DNA from: Candidatus Aminicenantota bacterium
GTDB lineage: Bacteria; Acidobacteriota; Aminicenantia; UBA2199
DNA length: 32,143 bases
Assembly: GCA_030610885.1 (NCBI GenBank)
Contig: JAUWQW010000021.1
Location: forward strand, 1-32,143
Direction: 5' to 3'
Under the pieces are notes generated by a model. That model saw only the letters and a list, made by a program, of their open reading frames with translations. It did not search any database and was not told where the DNA came from. The position numbers and the translations under genes were made by a program. Positions 15,666 to 24,800 of this stretch are shown here, one piece after another (within the stretch, counting starts at the first letter, position 1; each line of letters begins with the position of its first letter).

Positions 15666-15694
15666 TTGACATTAAAAAAAATCTATAATAGAAT
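15666..15694 (+). promoter_or_regulatory. Promoter of the DRTGG-CBS/ATPase pair
   Basis: -35 TTGACA (15666-15671) and -10 TAGAAT (15689-15694) are 17 bp apart. The predicted start near 15701 leaves about 16 bases, with GAGG five bases before the ATG at 15717. A nearby TATAAT at 15684 is only 12 bp from the -35 and fits less well. Confidence 0.6.
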
Positions 15695-15716
15695 TCGAAA
15701 AACAAGTGAGGTAAGT

Positions 15717-16067
15717 ATGAAAGTTAGAGAATTGGTAAAGATACTTGATGGTGAAGTAATCTCAGGAGAGGATAAATTAGATGAAGATGTGAAATCTATA
15801 GGTGCGGGTGATATGATGAGCGAGATCCTCGCTTTTGCAAAACCAGGAATGATGATTCTATCAGCACAGGCATCACCACAATCTGTAAGAACAGGCATTG
15901 TAACAGAGATCCTTGGATTGGTAATTATATCGGGAAAGAATATCCCACAACAAACAATTGAAATGGCTAAAAAGAACAACTTTTTGCTTATAAGAACTAA
16001 ATATTATATGTTCTCTTCATGCGGAAGACTTTTTAAAGCTGGTTTTAAAGGAATTGATGAAAAATAA
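15717..16067 (+). CDS. DRTGG-domain protein
   Basis: This 116-residue protein begins MKVRELVKILDGEVISGED, an N-terminus typical of stand-alone DRTGG proteins near hydrogenase-type clusters. It contains the RTGIVTEILGLVIISG segment that corresponds to the domain's signature. I chose the ATG at 15717 over a TTG at 15666, because the latter falls on the -35 box of the promoter and has no ribosome site. Its stop overlaps the next gene by 11 bases, so the two are translationally coupled. The role is unknown; ligand sensing is inferred. It is a distant relative of the protein at 7927-8256. Confidence 0.75.
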   Translation: MKVRELVKILDGEVISGEDKLDEDVKSIGAGDMMSEILAFAKPGMMILSAQASPQSVRTGIVTEILGLVIISGKNIPQQTIEMAKKNNFLLIRTKYYMFSSCGRLFKAGFKGIDEK

Positions 16068-16986
16068 AAAAGGCCTAAAAAAATACGCTGACATATTTGC
16101 CCATATAAAAGCATCTGATATAATGACCAAAAATGTTACAACTTTAGCACCTGAAAATAAAATGTCTCAGGCAAAAGAGATGATGAGAATAAAAAAGATC
16201 TCAGGAATTCCAATTGTTGATAAAGAAAATAAACTTATAGGAATAATAAGTTTAGAAGATATTATTAAAGCGCTTGAGTTCAACAAAATAAATGAACCTA
16301 TTCAAAACATGATGACAACCAATGTAAGAACAGTAAATATGAATGATAATATAGCTAATATTGTTGAGAAATTCGATATTTTAAAACTCAGACGTTTTCC
16401 TGTAATTGATAAAAATAACAAAGTTCAGGGCATCATTTCAAGAGTAGATATATTACATGGAATACTGGAAAAATTTAATTTAATATATTCTCATGACAAA
16501 AAAAGGAACTCAACCTTAAGCCAGGAAATTTCACTTGTTACAGGTGAAAAATTACTGATTAAAGAAGCAGAGTTCCACTTTGCTATTGACAATGCAGATG
16601 TTATTGCTGCTGGAACAGGAGCTGCCCTTTTACAACAATTTTTAAAGAAAAAAGAGATAGATAATGAAATAATCAGACGAATAGGGGTTGCAACTTATGA
16701 AGCAGAAACAAATGTTGTTATTCATAGTAAAAGCACAGGGGATGTTTTTTGTTATATTAAAGAAGATAGAATCATTATACGTATAACTGACTCAGGCATT
16801 GGAATTGAAGATCTTGAACAAGCTATGGAAGAAGGATTCACAACTGCTTCTGATTATGTAAAAGAGTTTGGTTTCGGAGCTGGGATGGGTCTGCAAAATA
16901 TGAAAAGATTTACTGATAAACTTGTAATTATATCTGAAAAGAAAAAGGGAACTCAAGTAGAAATGGTTTTTTTTACAGATAAATAG
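16057..16986 (+). CDS. CBS-pair protein with C-terminal GHKL/RsbW-like ATPase domain
   Basis: This 309-residue protein starts at the ATG at 16057 with AAAGGAA before it. Two CBS motifs (about 20-75 and 85-137; ASDIMTKNVTTL, GIPIVDKENKLIGIISLEDI and a second copy) form a Bateman module that usually binds adenine nucleotides. Residues 170-309 are an ATPase of the anti-sigma/GHKL type: N box VATYEAETNVVIH (201-213), G1 TDSGIGI (244-250) and G2 FGFGAGMGLQNMKR (271-284). An energy-sensing regulator is a reasonable inference. Such proteins are commonly encoded with DRTGG, PHP and stand-alone ATPases beside NuoEF/hydrogenase operons, which here lie 6 kb away across the island. It converges on gatD, with 17 bases between the stops. 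Confidence 0.87.
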   Translation: MKNKKGLKKYADIFAHIKASDIMTKNVTTLAPENKMSQAKEMMRIKKISGIPIVDKENKLIGIISLEDIIKALEFNKINEPIQNMMTTNVRTVNMNDNIANIVEKFDILKLRRFPVIDKNNKVQGIISRVDILHGILEKFNLIYSHDKKRNSTLSQEISLVTGEKLLIKEAEFHFAIDNADVIAAGTGAALLQQFLKKKEIDNEIIRRIGVATYEAETNVVIHSKSTGDVFCYIKEDRIIIRITDSGIGIEDLEQAMEEGFTTASDYVKEFGFGAGMGLQNMKRFTDKLVIISEKKKGTQVEMVFFTDK

Positions 16987-17003
16987 ATTTAATCAATTTC
17001 GAA

Positions 17004-18386
17004 TTATTTATGAAATTTCTTTAAAAAATCATCAATTCCAGGTACTCCACCCTGAAATATCAGGTATCCATTGTAAGCTTCTCTCTCTGTAATTTCTTTA
17101 TTTATCGGATTAAGCATGATTTGCCTTACTTTATCCAAATCATCAGTTTGACCAAGTGCCCAACCTAGTTTTACATAAGCTACTTCAGGAAGCATATTCT
17201 CAGCAGGAATTATACCTTTATTCATTAAATCTCTTCCAGTATCGTAAACAAACATATGAACATAACCCCACAGAGTTTGAACAGTCATATATATAGCAAC
17301 TCCTCTCTTTATTGCCCTCTCAATTGCAGGGTAAAGAGGTTTGTTTACATGTCCTAAACCAGTTCCTGCAATAACAATCCCCTTATAACCACTTTCTACA
17401 AGAGAATCTATTATATCAGGCTGCATATTAGGATAGTAATATATTAATGTCACCTTCTCCTCAAAATATGGATAAATTTCAACATTACGATCATTCCTTC
17501 TATGGTTATAATCTGTCCATATATGTGTTATTTTCTCTTTATCAACCATTGCTATTGGTGTATCACCAATTGTTCGGAAAGTAGAGCGATATGATGAATG
17601 CATTTTCCTTACCCTTGTGCCTGTATGCAAAAGAGCATACTCATCAGATGTAGGACCAAACATACATACCATTACCTCTGCAATATCAGATTGACTGGCT
17701 GCTTTTGTGGCATGTATAAGATTGAGAGCTGCATCAGATGAAGGCCTATCAGAAGAACGCTGAGACCCAACCAGAATTATTGGTACAGGTGGATTTTGCA
17801 CCATAAAAGAGAGTGCAGATGCAGTATGATGAAGAGTATCTGTTCCATGACCAATAACAATACCATCAATCCCTTTTTTGATCTCTTCTCCAATTGCAAT
17901 TGCAAGTGTCTTATACTCTTCTGGCCCCATATTCTCACTAAACACGGCAAATAGTTTCTCAGTGGTTAAATTGCATATATCTGCAAGCTCAGGTACAGCT
18001 CCATAAAGTTCCCCAGGAGAAAAAGCTGGAATAACAGCACCTGTTCTGTAATCAAGCCTTGAAGCAATGGTCCCACCTGTTCCAAAGAGTTTTACATTTG
18101 GTTTGTCCTCTGAAAAAGGGAATTCCTTTTCAGGTATTTTATAATGCGCCTCTTTATAACCAAGTTCTTTCATATTTGTAACTGTATTAACATCAATCCC
18201 AATATTGTAACCAGTTATCAGCTTTAAAACAATGTGAAGATCATCATCATTTTCAGACCTTGGAAGAATTATGCCTTTAAACTCTCCCCTTGTAGTTTCA
18301 ATCAATGTTTCACTCCAGACCCTTATGTTAAATTTTTTTAAAACCAATAAAGCTTTACCTTTATATCCCTTAAAAAGATCACTCAT
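17004..18386 (-). CDS. gatD: Glu-tRNA(Gln) amidotransferase subunit D (archaeal-type, asparaginase-like)
   Basis: This 460-residue ammonia-releasing subunit hydrolyses glutamine/asparagine and feeds ammonia to GatE for conversion of Glu-tRNA(Gln) to Gln-tRNA(Gln). Residues 1-90 are the small N-terminal domain (MSDLFKGYKGKALLVLKKF). The asparaginase domain follows with TGGTIAS (T106), GHGTDTLHHTAS (T182, D183) and RVRKMHSS (K261), so the Thr/Thr/Asp/Lys catalytic set is complete. I placed the start at 18386, where ATGAGTGA overlaps the gatE stop. A longer opening to 18503 lies inside gatE. The N-terminal domain and the pairing with gatE rule out a plain L-asparaginase. This enzyme is classically archaeal, so its presence here is unusual. 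Confidence 0.93.
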   Translation of the reverse strand: MSDLFKGYKGKALLVLKKFNIRVWSETLIETTRGEFKGIILPRSENDDDLHIVLKLITGYNIGIDVNTVTNMKELGYKEAHYKIPEKEFPFSEDKPNVKLFGTGGTIASRLDYRTGAVIPAFSPGELYGAVPELADICNLTTEKLFAVFSENMGPEEYKTLAIAIGEEIKKGIDGIVIGHGTDTLHHTASALSFMVQNPPVPIILVGSQRSSDRPSSDAALNLIHATKAASQSDIAEVMVCMFGPTSDEYALLHTGTRVRKMHSSYRSTFRTIGDTPIAMVDKEKITHIWTDYNHRRNDRNVEIYPYFEEKVTLIYYYPNMQPDIIDSLVESGYKGIVIAGTGLGHVNKPLYPAIERAIKRGVAIYMTVQTLWGYVHMFVYDTGRDLMNKGIIPAENMLPEVAYVKLGWALGQTDDLDKVRQIMLNPINKEITEREAYNGYLIFQGGVPGIDDFLKKFHK

Positions 18387-20361
18387 TTTCTTCACCTGCA
18401 ACCATTTTCCCAAGTTTTTCAAGCTCCATATTACCTTTTGCCATTGGATACAATTCCCCCATAATCCACAGACACTCAGCTCGTGGATTATACCTTGAAC
18501 CACTTATTTCTTTAAATCTCTTTTTTAGATCTGACAAAAAAAACAGAATTTTCTTTTCACTCTTTTTTTCAAACTTTATGATCTTTAAAACAGAGTCAAA
18601 ATCCATGTTTGAATTTTTATATATAACTGGTAGCATCTCTTTTATAATCCCCTTTTTTAATTTATTTTTAATCACATAGGCGAAAAGATCATAAATTTTA
18701 GAATAATTAAATAATGATGAAGAATTTGTTTTACCCTCTATACTTTTAAGTTTATGCCCAATAAGAGTTCCAACAAAAACAGGATCCACTTCAAAACTCT
18801 CTATAATATTTTTTATTAATTTAAATAAATTTAGTTTTAAAATATAGGTATATGTATCAGAAGGAATTTTCCACTTCTCAAGCTGATTGATTTTTGAAGC
18901 AATACTTGATGAAAGCAATTTTCTGGCTTCCTGAATCTGGCTCTCTTCTATAGGAATTGGGGCAGAATCAGTGTCAGGATACATACGATTAGGCCCTGGC
19001 AGAACTCTTTCGAAAATATTGGTGCCATCTCTAAATGACTTTCTGGTCTCATTTGGAACACCCTTGAAGGCAAGTAGGCACCTCTCCTCAATAGTTTCAA
19101 GAGCAGTTTTAATATCTGGATCTGAGCCACAAATAATCACCTGAGCATCATTTTCTTTTATGTTTAGAATCTTTTTTACATAGAATAGTTCATCTTCACT
19201 TATAATTGGCTCTAATTCCTCAGAGTGTATCATATTTGGTTTTTCAAGACATGCTATAACCTTAAGACGATCTATCAATTCATTTGCAAACATCTTGTCA
19301 GGTTGTGTAAAAAATGAAAGAATCCCTCTAAAATCAGGTAGATTCACACACACAATTCTATTCTTATTTACACCTAAATTTTTAAAGGGAAAATTGTTTG
19401 ATTTAAAAAGATTTGCTGAAATATCTCTGCTACTTATTCTCCATTTTGAAGGATCAGTAATACGCTTATTTAACATTTTTTTTATTTCAAGAAGAGCTTT
19501 CTGACGGAAGGCTTCATTATGAGTTAATTCTGGTATCCACTTGATATGTGAAACACCCTTGATTTCAACTCTGGTTCCACCATTTATACTTACATTAACA
19601 TCCTCTCTTGCAGCACCTATTCCTGTTCTAACTCTTCCTGTACTTCGAGTTAAAAAACGAAGGTAATGCCCGGCTTCTTCTGCTTCTGCAGGGGTTTTCA
19701 TATCAGGGTATGTTACCATTTCTACTAAAGGCATGCCAAGCCGATCAGTTATATATACTCTCTCATGACCAATATCTGAAACCTCTCTACAGGAGTCTTC
19801 CTCAACACTTACCTGAATTATACGTATCTTTTTCTTTTTTAATTGGATCTCACCCTCGATTCCAACAAGAGCAGTCCTCTGAAAACCTGTAGGAATACTG
19901 CCATCAAGGTACTGCTTACGAGTAATATGTAATTCACCTACAATATTTGTATTTAAAAGTAATGAAATTTCCAGGACAATGTCAAGAGCCTCCCTGTTTA
20001 AAATAAATGGGGGGGTGTCATCAATTTCATAAGTACAGGCTGTTTCATTCTTTATGTGATAAATAATATTCTTTTTTGTTTTAAACTCCATCAATGCAGT
20101 TCCATCATACTCACCCATTTCACTCAGAGTGGGTCTCATATGTCTGATAATTTCAGCATCATATTCATCCTTCTCTTGATATAAACCCGCAGGACAACGA
20201 CAGAATAGTTTTTTTTCAGTTTTTAACTGTTGATGAATTTCAAGGCCGCATTTAAATCCCATTTCATAATAATCCTGAGGTTTTGTCTTTTTCCTTGGCA
20301 AATACCCTACAATCTTCTTTGTCTTTTCATAATTTTTTAAAGCGTCAAACTTCATGTTCAT
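18379..20361 (-). CDS. gatE: Glu-tRNA(Gln) amidotransferase subunit E (archaeal-type, GatB-related)
   Basis: This 660-residue tRNA-binding/kinase-transamidase subunit opens its core with FKCGLEIHQQLKTEKKLFCRCP, the GatE form of the GatB/E signature. Other family segments are LMEFKTKKNIIYHIKNETAC, the VSVEEDSCRE phrase, GRVRTGIGAAREDVNVSI, EIKGVSHIKWIP and the RMYPDTDSAPIPI block. The middle (about 290-410) would hold the GAD-like insertion that distinguishes GatE from GatB. The C-terminus is the helical YqeY-like tail. The length fits GatE and exceeds GatB. It has its own strong promoter (20389-20417) and an AAAGGAA site. It is upstream of gatD and coupled to it by an 8-base overlap. Confidence 0.93.
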   Translation of the reverse strand: MNMKFDALKNYEKTKKIVGYLPRKKTKPQDYYEMGFKCGLEIHQQLKTEKKLFCRCPAGLYQEKDEYDAEIIRHMRPTLSEMGEYDGTALMEFKTKKNIIYHIKNETACTYEIDDTPPFILNREALDIVLEISLLLNTNIVGELHITRKQYLDGSIPTGFQRTALVGIEGEIQLKKKKIRIIQVSVEEDSCREVSDIGHERVYITDRLGMPLVEMVTYPDMKTPAEAEEAGHYLRFLTRSTGRVRTGIGAAREDVNVSINGGTRVEIKGVSHIKWIPELTHNEAFRQKALLEIKKMLNKRITDPSKWRISSRDISANLFKSNNFPFKNLGVNKNRIVCVNLPDFRGILSFFTQPDKMFANELIDRLKVIACLEKPNMIHSEELEPIISEDELFYVKKILNIKENDAQVIICGSDPDIKTALETIEERCLLAFKGVPNETRKSFRDGTNIFERVLPGPNRMYPDTDSAPIPIEESQIQEARKLLSSSIASKINQLEKWKIPSDTYTYILKLNLFKLIKNIIESFEVDPVFVGTLIGHKLKSIEGKTNSSSLFNYSKIYDLFAYVIKNKLKKGIIKEMLPVIYKNSNMDFDSVLKIIKFEKKSEKKILFFLSDLKKRFKEISGSRYNPRAECLWIMGELYPMAKGNMELEKLGKMVAGEENE

Positions 20362-20388
20362 ATTATAATTCCTTTGATTTTAAACACA

Positions 20389-20417
20389 AGTATATTTTTT
20401 CATACTATTGTTGTCAA
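20389..20417 (-). promoter_or_regulatory. Promoter of gatE-gatD
   Basis: On the minus strand, -35 TTGACA (20417-20412) and -10 TATACT (20394-20389) are 17 bp apart. The predicted start is near 20382, leaving a 21-base leader with AAAGGAA. It is divergent from the promoter of the peptide gene. Confidence 0.75.
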
Positions 20418-20450
20418 GAAAATATAAAAAAATATTTTGAATACTACCTA

Positions 20451-20479
20451 TTGATTTTATTTTTTTCATATGAAATAAT
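20451..20479 (+). promoter_or_regulatory. Promoter of the peptide-radical SAM pair
   Basis: -35 TTGATT (20451-20456) and -10 AATAAT (20474-20479) are 17 bp apart, with TG at the extended -10 position. The predicted start near 20486 gives a 20-base leader with AAGGAGA before the ATG at 20506. Confidence 0.5.
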
Positions 20480-20505
20480 GAAATCAAAAAACTAAGGAGA
20501 AAAAA

Positions 20506-20724
20506 ATGTCCGAACAAAGTTTACCTAACATCTATGTACTTTTAAAAAAAATCGAGGAATTGGTTGATTCTGTGCCTTGCGAGCAAAATGACAGAATTGA
20601 TTGGAATAAACTCAAACAACAAAAAGAGGCAGCTCATTTGGCTCTTGACAACTTGTTTATTATGCTTGCACAACCCGGAATAGACTCAATAGATCCATGT
20701 CCATTTGGAAATCCAAAAAAATAA
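20506..20724 (+). CDS. 72-residue peptide beside a radical SAM/SPASM enzyme; candidate modified-peptide precursor
   Basis: I do not recognise this small protein. It has a strong ribosome site (AAGGAGA), its own promoter, and lies 65 bases upstream of a radical SAM/SPASM gene on the same strand. Residues 6-55 are mostly amphipathic helix with charged Lys/Glu/Gln. The last 17 residues (QPGIDSIDPCPFGNPKK) are Pro/Gly/Cys-rich and unlike the rest. There are two cysteines, C25 and C65, no signal peptide and no membrane segment. A helical leader followed by a distinct, Pro/Gly/Cys-rich tail next to a SPASM enzyme is the layout of ribosomally made, post-translationally modified peptides. An unrelated small protein, or a carrier for the enzyme, remains possible. 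Confidence 0.65.
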   Translation: MSEQSLPNIYVLLKKIEELVDSVPCEQNDRIDWNKLKQQKEAAHLALDNLFIMLAQPGIDSIDPCPFGNPKK

Positions 20725-20789
20725 TTTGTTCCATTTCTAACACCTAAACAACTTATAATAGTTTTATATATTATTTCATGTTATTTTAA

Positions 20790-21857
20790 ATGGATTTTTG
20801 CAGCTTTACCTTTATTGTAACTGAAGATTGCAATTTCAACTGTACATACTGCTATAAAAAAAAAAGTAAAACATATGTCACTGACTCCATAATTGAGAAA
20901 TCTATAGAATTTTTCTTTCCATATTTAAGTAAAGAGTGCTACATAAATTTTTATGGTGGTGAACCTTTACTTGCTTTTGATAAAATTAAAAAAATCATTT
21001 ATATTCTAGAATCTAAAAATAAAAAACTTAAAAAAAACTTCCATTACTCAATAACCAGTAATGGAAGTTTAATTGATAACAAGATACTAAAATTTCTAAA
21101 CCAATATAAATTTTCATTGATGATAAGCTTTGATGGATATGCTCAAGAGATATCAAGAAAAAAAGGTAGCTTCACACAAACAATTTCGATTATTAAAAAA
21201 ATTCTGAAATACCCTGACATAAAGCTTGAGATAAATAGTGTATTCACACAAAAAACAATTGGAACTATTTCAAAATCCATTTCCTTTATCCTTGGTCTTG
21301 GAATTCCTAAAATCAATCTTTCTATCAACACAACAGAAGCCTGGAATAAAACATCAATTCACAAATTAAAAGAAGAATTAACAAATCTAAGCGATTATTT
21401 ATACTTACATTATAAAAAAACGGGCTCTATTCCTCTTAATAATTTCAAAGATGATTTTGAAAAAGGTATTTTCCAATGTACAGCAGGTAAAGATCGTATG
21501 GCATTAACTCCACATGGAAATATCTGGGGATGTTATCTTTTCTCAGATTATTTTCAAGAAAAAGAAAAAACCTTAGAATACCTCAAATATTCTTTTGGTA
21601 ATCTGGATTTTTTCATAAAAAATCATAAAATAATTTATACGAAAATCCTCTCAAATTATTCAAAACTCAGGATGGACTATTATTGGACTTCAGATAAATT
21701 CTGCATGTTATGTAATAATATCGAAGATTGCAGGATATGCCCTATGGACAGTGCTTTTTCCGGATCTATTATTGGAAAAGTAGAAAAATGGGTATGTCAA
21801 ATCAATAAGATCTTTTTAGAGGGGAAAAAACTGTTCTGGCAAAGAATAAAAGATTAA
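20790..21857 (+). CDS. Radical SAM/SPASM-domain protein, peptide- or protein-modifying type
   Basis: This 355-residue enzyme has the [4Fe-4S]/SAM motif CNFNCTYC (C14, C18, C21) and NFYGGEPLLAF (GGE at 56-58). The C-terminal SPASM region has C230-x12-G243-x4-C248, then C305-x2-C308-x5-C314-x2-C317, and C336. That is seven cysteines, enough for two auxiliary clusters. The SPASM subset includes sulfatase-maturing enzymes and RiPP maturases acting on peptides. No sulfatase is nearby; the small gene at 20506 is the obvious candidate substrate. The ATG at 20790 is the only start before the SAM motif, since TAA directly precedes it. No good ribosome site is seen, so translation may depend on read-through from the peptide gene. 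The fold is certain; the substrate is inferred. Confidence 0.9.
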   Translation: MDFCSFTFIVTEDCNFNCTYCYKKKSKTYVTDSIIEKSIEFFFPYLSKECYINFYGGEPLLAFDKIKKIIYILESKNKKLKKNFHYSITSNGSLIDNKILKFLNQYKFSLMISFDGYAQEISRKKGSFTQTISIIKKILKYPDIKLEINSVFTQKTIGTISKSISFILGLGIPKINLSINTTEAWNKTSIHKLKEELTNLSDYLYLHYKKTGSIPLNNFKDDFEKGIFQCTAGKDRMALTPHGNIWGCYLFSDYFQEKEKTLEYLKYSFGNLDFFIKNHKIIYTKILSNYSKLRMDYYWTSDKFCMLCNNIEDCRICPMDSAFSGSIIGKVEKWVCQINKIFLEGKKLFWQRIKD

Positions 21858-21875
21858 ATATAGGATAAAACTTTA

Positions 21876-24800
21876 TCACATAGAAGTAGTTCTTTTAAGA
21901 GTTATCAGTTGTTTTTTAGCATCCTTAAGTTCATTGTGCCAAAAATCTGCTTCTTTCCACAACAAGATAAATTTCTCAAAGTTCTCTATTGCTTTACCTT
22001 TCCAGCCCTTTTTCTGATATATCTTTGCTATCCAATAAAAACTTTTAGAATAAATATCACCAAATCTTAATCTTCCATAAGTTAAATTTACAATCTTTTT
22101 ACATTCCTGGAGAGCCTCTTTAATATTTCCAGTTTTATATAATATTGATGCCAGAGTAGATATATAAAAAGCATGCTCATCTTCCATATCACTTTGATAA
22201 GGCAATAAATCTATGGCTCTTTTAATATAAAGAATTGATTTGAGAACATTATCTTCTTTGAATGCAATTAATCCCATCAAATGGTGATAACATCTAAAAC
22301 CCCTCTTGTCTCCTGTTTTTGCAACCATTTTTTTTAATTCTTCTGTACATTTCTTTGCTTCATCAATTGTATCTACCTCAATCAGGTTAAGGCCCAGAAG
22401 ATGATAAGCCTCTACCTGATTTTCTTTAATATTATATTCGAGGGCTTTTTCAAGAACTTGTTTTGATAAAGTAATTGATTCTAAAAAAAGTCTGTATTGA
22501 AATTTCAAATAAGCCAAAAATAATTTAAAATCTAACTCATAATATTTCAAACCGGATTTTTCAGAAAGTGCAATCCCCTTGATAATATTCTTTTTACTCT
22601 TTTCATATTGTCCATAAATTAAACATAAATGTGCTATCCAGAAACGCCCTGACAACTCAGAATCCGAATCTCTTTTCTCAATTTCAATAAGTTGCTCATA
22701 AATTTTCTGAGCTTTTGTTAAATCCCCTTTTAAATGGTAAACATTACCAATCAATTCAAAATTTTTATAATTATTAGCTTCTAAAGAAATTACATTTTGC
22801 AGTTCCATTAAAGACAGATCATACCTGTGTTGACACGTATAAATATCACTTAAATATCTATGATATCTTACTCTATTATAAAATAAATGCTTATTTTTCT
22901 TAAGAAAATCTATATCTTTATCATACCAACCTTTTTTCATAAATAGATAAGCAAGGTTCCATAAAGCAATCCTTGATTTGTCATTTATCTTTAAAACTCT
23001 TTCAAATTTCCTGATTGCAAGATCCCATTCTTCAACATTTCTATACGTTGAGCCTAACAAAACATTCCCCTTTTCATCCTCTGGATAGAGTTTTAATAAA
23101 TCCAGATAAGGTTTTATCTTTTCTCTATAAGATTTTCCAATCTGATTATAATAAGAACCTTTTATCAGATAACGTTCTCTATCGGATACATGGTCAGACA
23201 AATCCATTGCTCTTTTTATATATTGTAAAGCAAAATCTGATTGTCTTAAATATAAATAATTTACTGATATTTTGTTATAAGCAATAGCAAATTCAGGATC
23301 AATAGCAACTGCCTTTTTTAGGCTATTAATGCTCTCGTTGAACTTTTGCTCTATATAGCAGCTTTCACCCTCAACATAGTATTTTAACGCTTCAGGCGAG
23401 TTAGTTGTAATCTTACCAATCTCTCTATCAATATCATTAAGAATCTCTTTTGGAGTAAGACTTAAGCTGGATTTTATTTTTAGAGTCAATCGGTCAATAA
23501 CAGAAAAAAGGCTTGCTTCTCCCTTTCCATCAACATATACTGTGTCTAATAATTCTCCCTTTTTCGGTTCAAGAATCTTGATGCTTACACGAAAAATATC
23601 ACCTGCTTTAGCATAACTTCCCAGAATAACATACCGGACATTTGCCTTAGAAACCACCTTTTCAATAATGTCAGGCCCATATCTTGTATGTTTTAAATGA
23701 TTTGCTTCTTTTAAAATTTGATAGAGTTGATCTTCTGGCAATACTCGTATATATTTGGATTGAGCAAGATCTGTAACCAGCAGATCAGAGAAAGCCTGAC
23801 TCCATTGATCCAGTGTATTTTCACCTGTGTTATTTTCAAAATGCATTACTGCTACTGAAGGCTTTAACTCAATGTTAGAAATCTTTTTATTAAGTAATCC
23901 CCCTTTTTTTATAAAATAAAAAGAAATCGTGAGTAAAATAATCAAACCAACAAAAAGGATTAATTTGAACCCTTTATTATTTATTTTAAAAATATCTATT
24001 GGTTTTGTGGTAAATTTACCTTCTGTTAAATCATCAAGAATTTCTTCTGCATTCATGTAACGTCTTTCTAGCTTCTTCTCTAAACATTTAAGAATAATCT
24101 TTCTAATAAATAGAGGAATTTCCATTTCCATATCTTTTGGAAATTTAGGTATTTCACTGATATGCTTCTTAAGGTATCCAAAGTCTGTTTCCGATTCAAA
24201 GGGGAGACTGCCTGCTACCATCTCATACATCATTATTCCAAAAGAGTAAATATCTGAGCGTCCATCAATCTTATCACCTCTCCATTGCTCGGGTGAAATA
24301 TATTGAGGAGTTCCAACAAGAGTTCCAGTAAAACTTGGATCACCTTCTCTTAAGGATTTAGCCAGACCAAAATCTGTAATATAAACTCTTCCATTTTCAT
24401 CTATCATTATATTTGACGGCTTTAAATCCCGATGAGCAACGCCATTCCTGTGAGCTGCACCAAGCCCCTCTAGAATTTGTGTGGATATGCTAAGTATTGA
24501 ATCAATACTTAAAGGAGAGGGAGATTCCTGAATTATATCTTTCAGACTTTCCCCTTCAATATATTGCATTGAAATGAATTTAATATCATCTTTCTCACCA
24601 AAATCATGAATTCTAAGCACATTCTCATGTGATATCTCTCTTGCAAGTAGAATCTCATTTTTAAACCTTTCAATCATTTTGGGATCTGCAAGAAATTCAG
24701 GACGTATCATTTTTAAGGCAACAACTATGTCCAATTCTCTATCCACTGCTTTATATACTCTTCCCATTCCACCCTGTCCAATCTCTTCTATAATTTTGTA

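Noticed and set aside
15684-15689. TATAAT as the -10 box of the second DRTGG promoter
   Set aside because: It is only 12 bp from the TTGACA box. TAGAAT at 15689-15694 has the ideal 17 bp.
15666-15716. TTG start adding 17 residues to the second DRTGG protein
   Set aside because: The TTG falls on a consensus TTGACA -35 box, and the ATG at 15717 has GAGG at proper spacing.
18387-18503. Longer start for gatD (39 extra residues)
   Set aside because: The extra codons overlap the end of gatE, which is well conserved. The ATG at 18386 forms a tight ATGAGTGA overlap and gives the normal family N-terminus.
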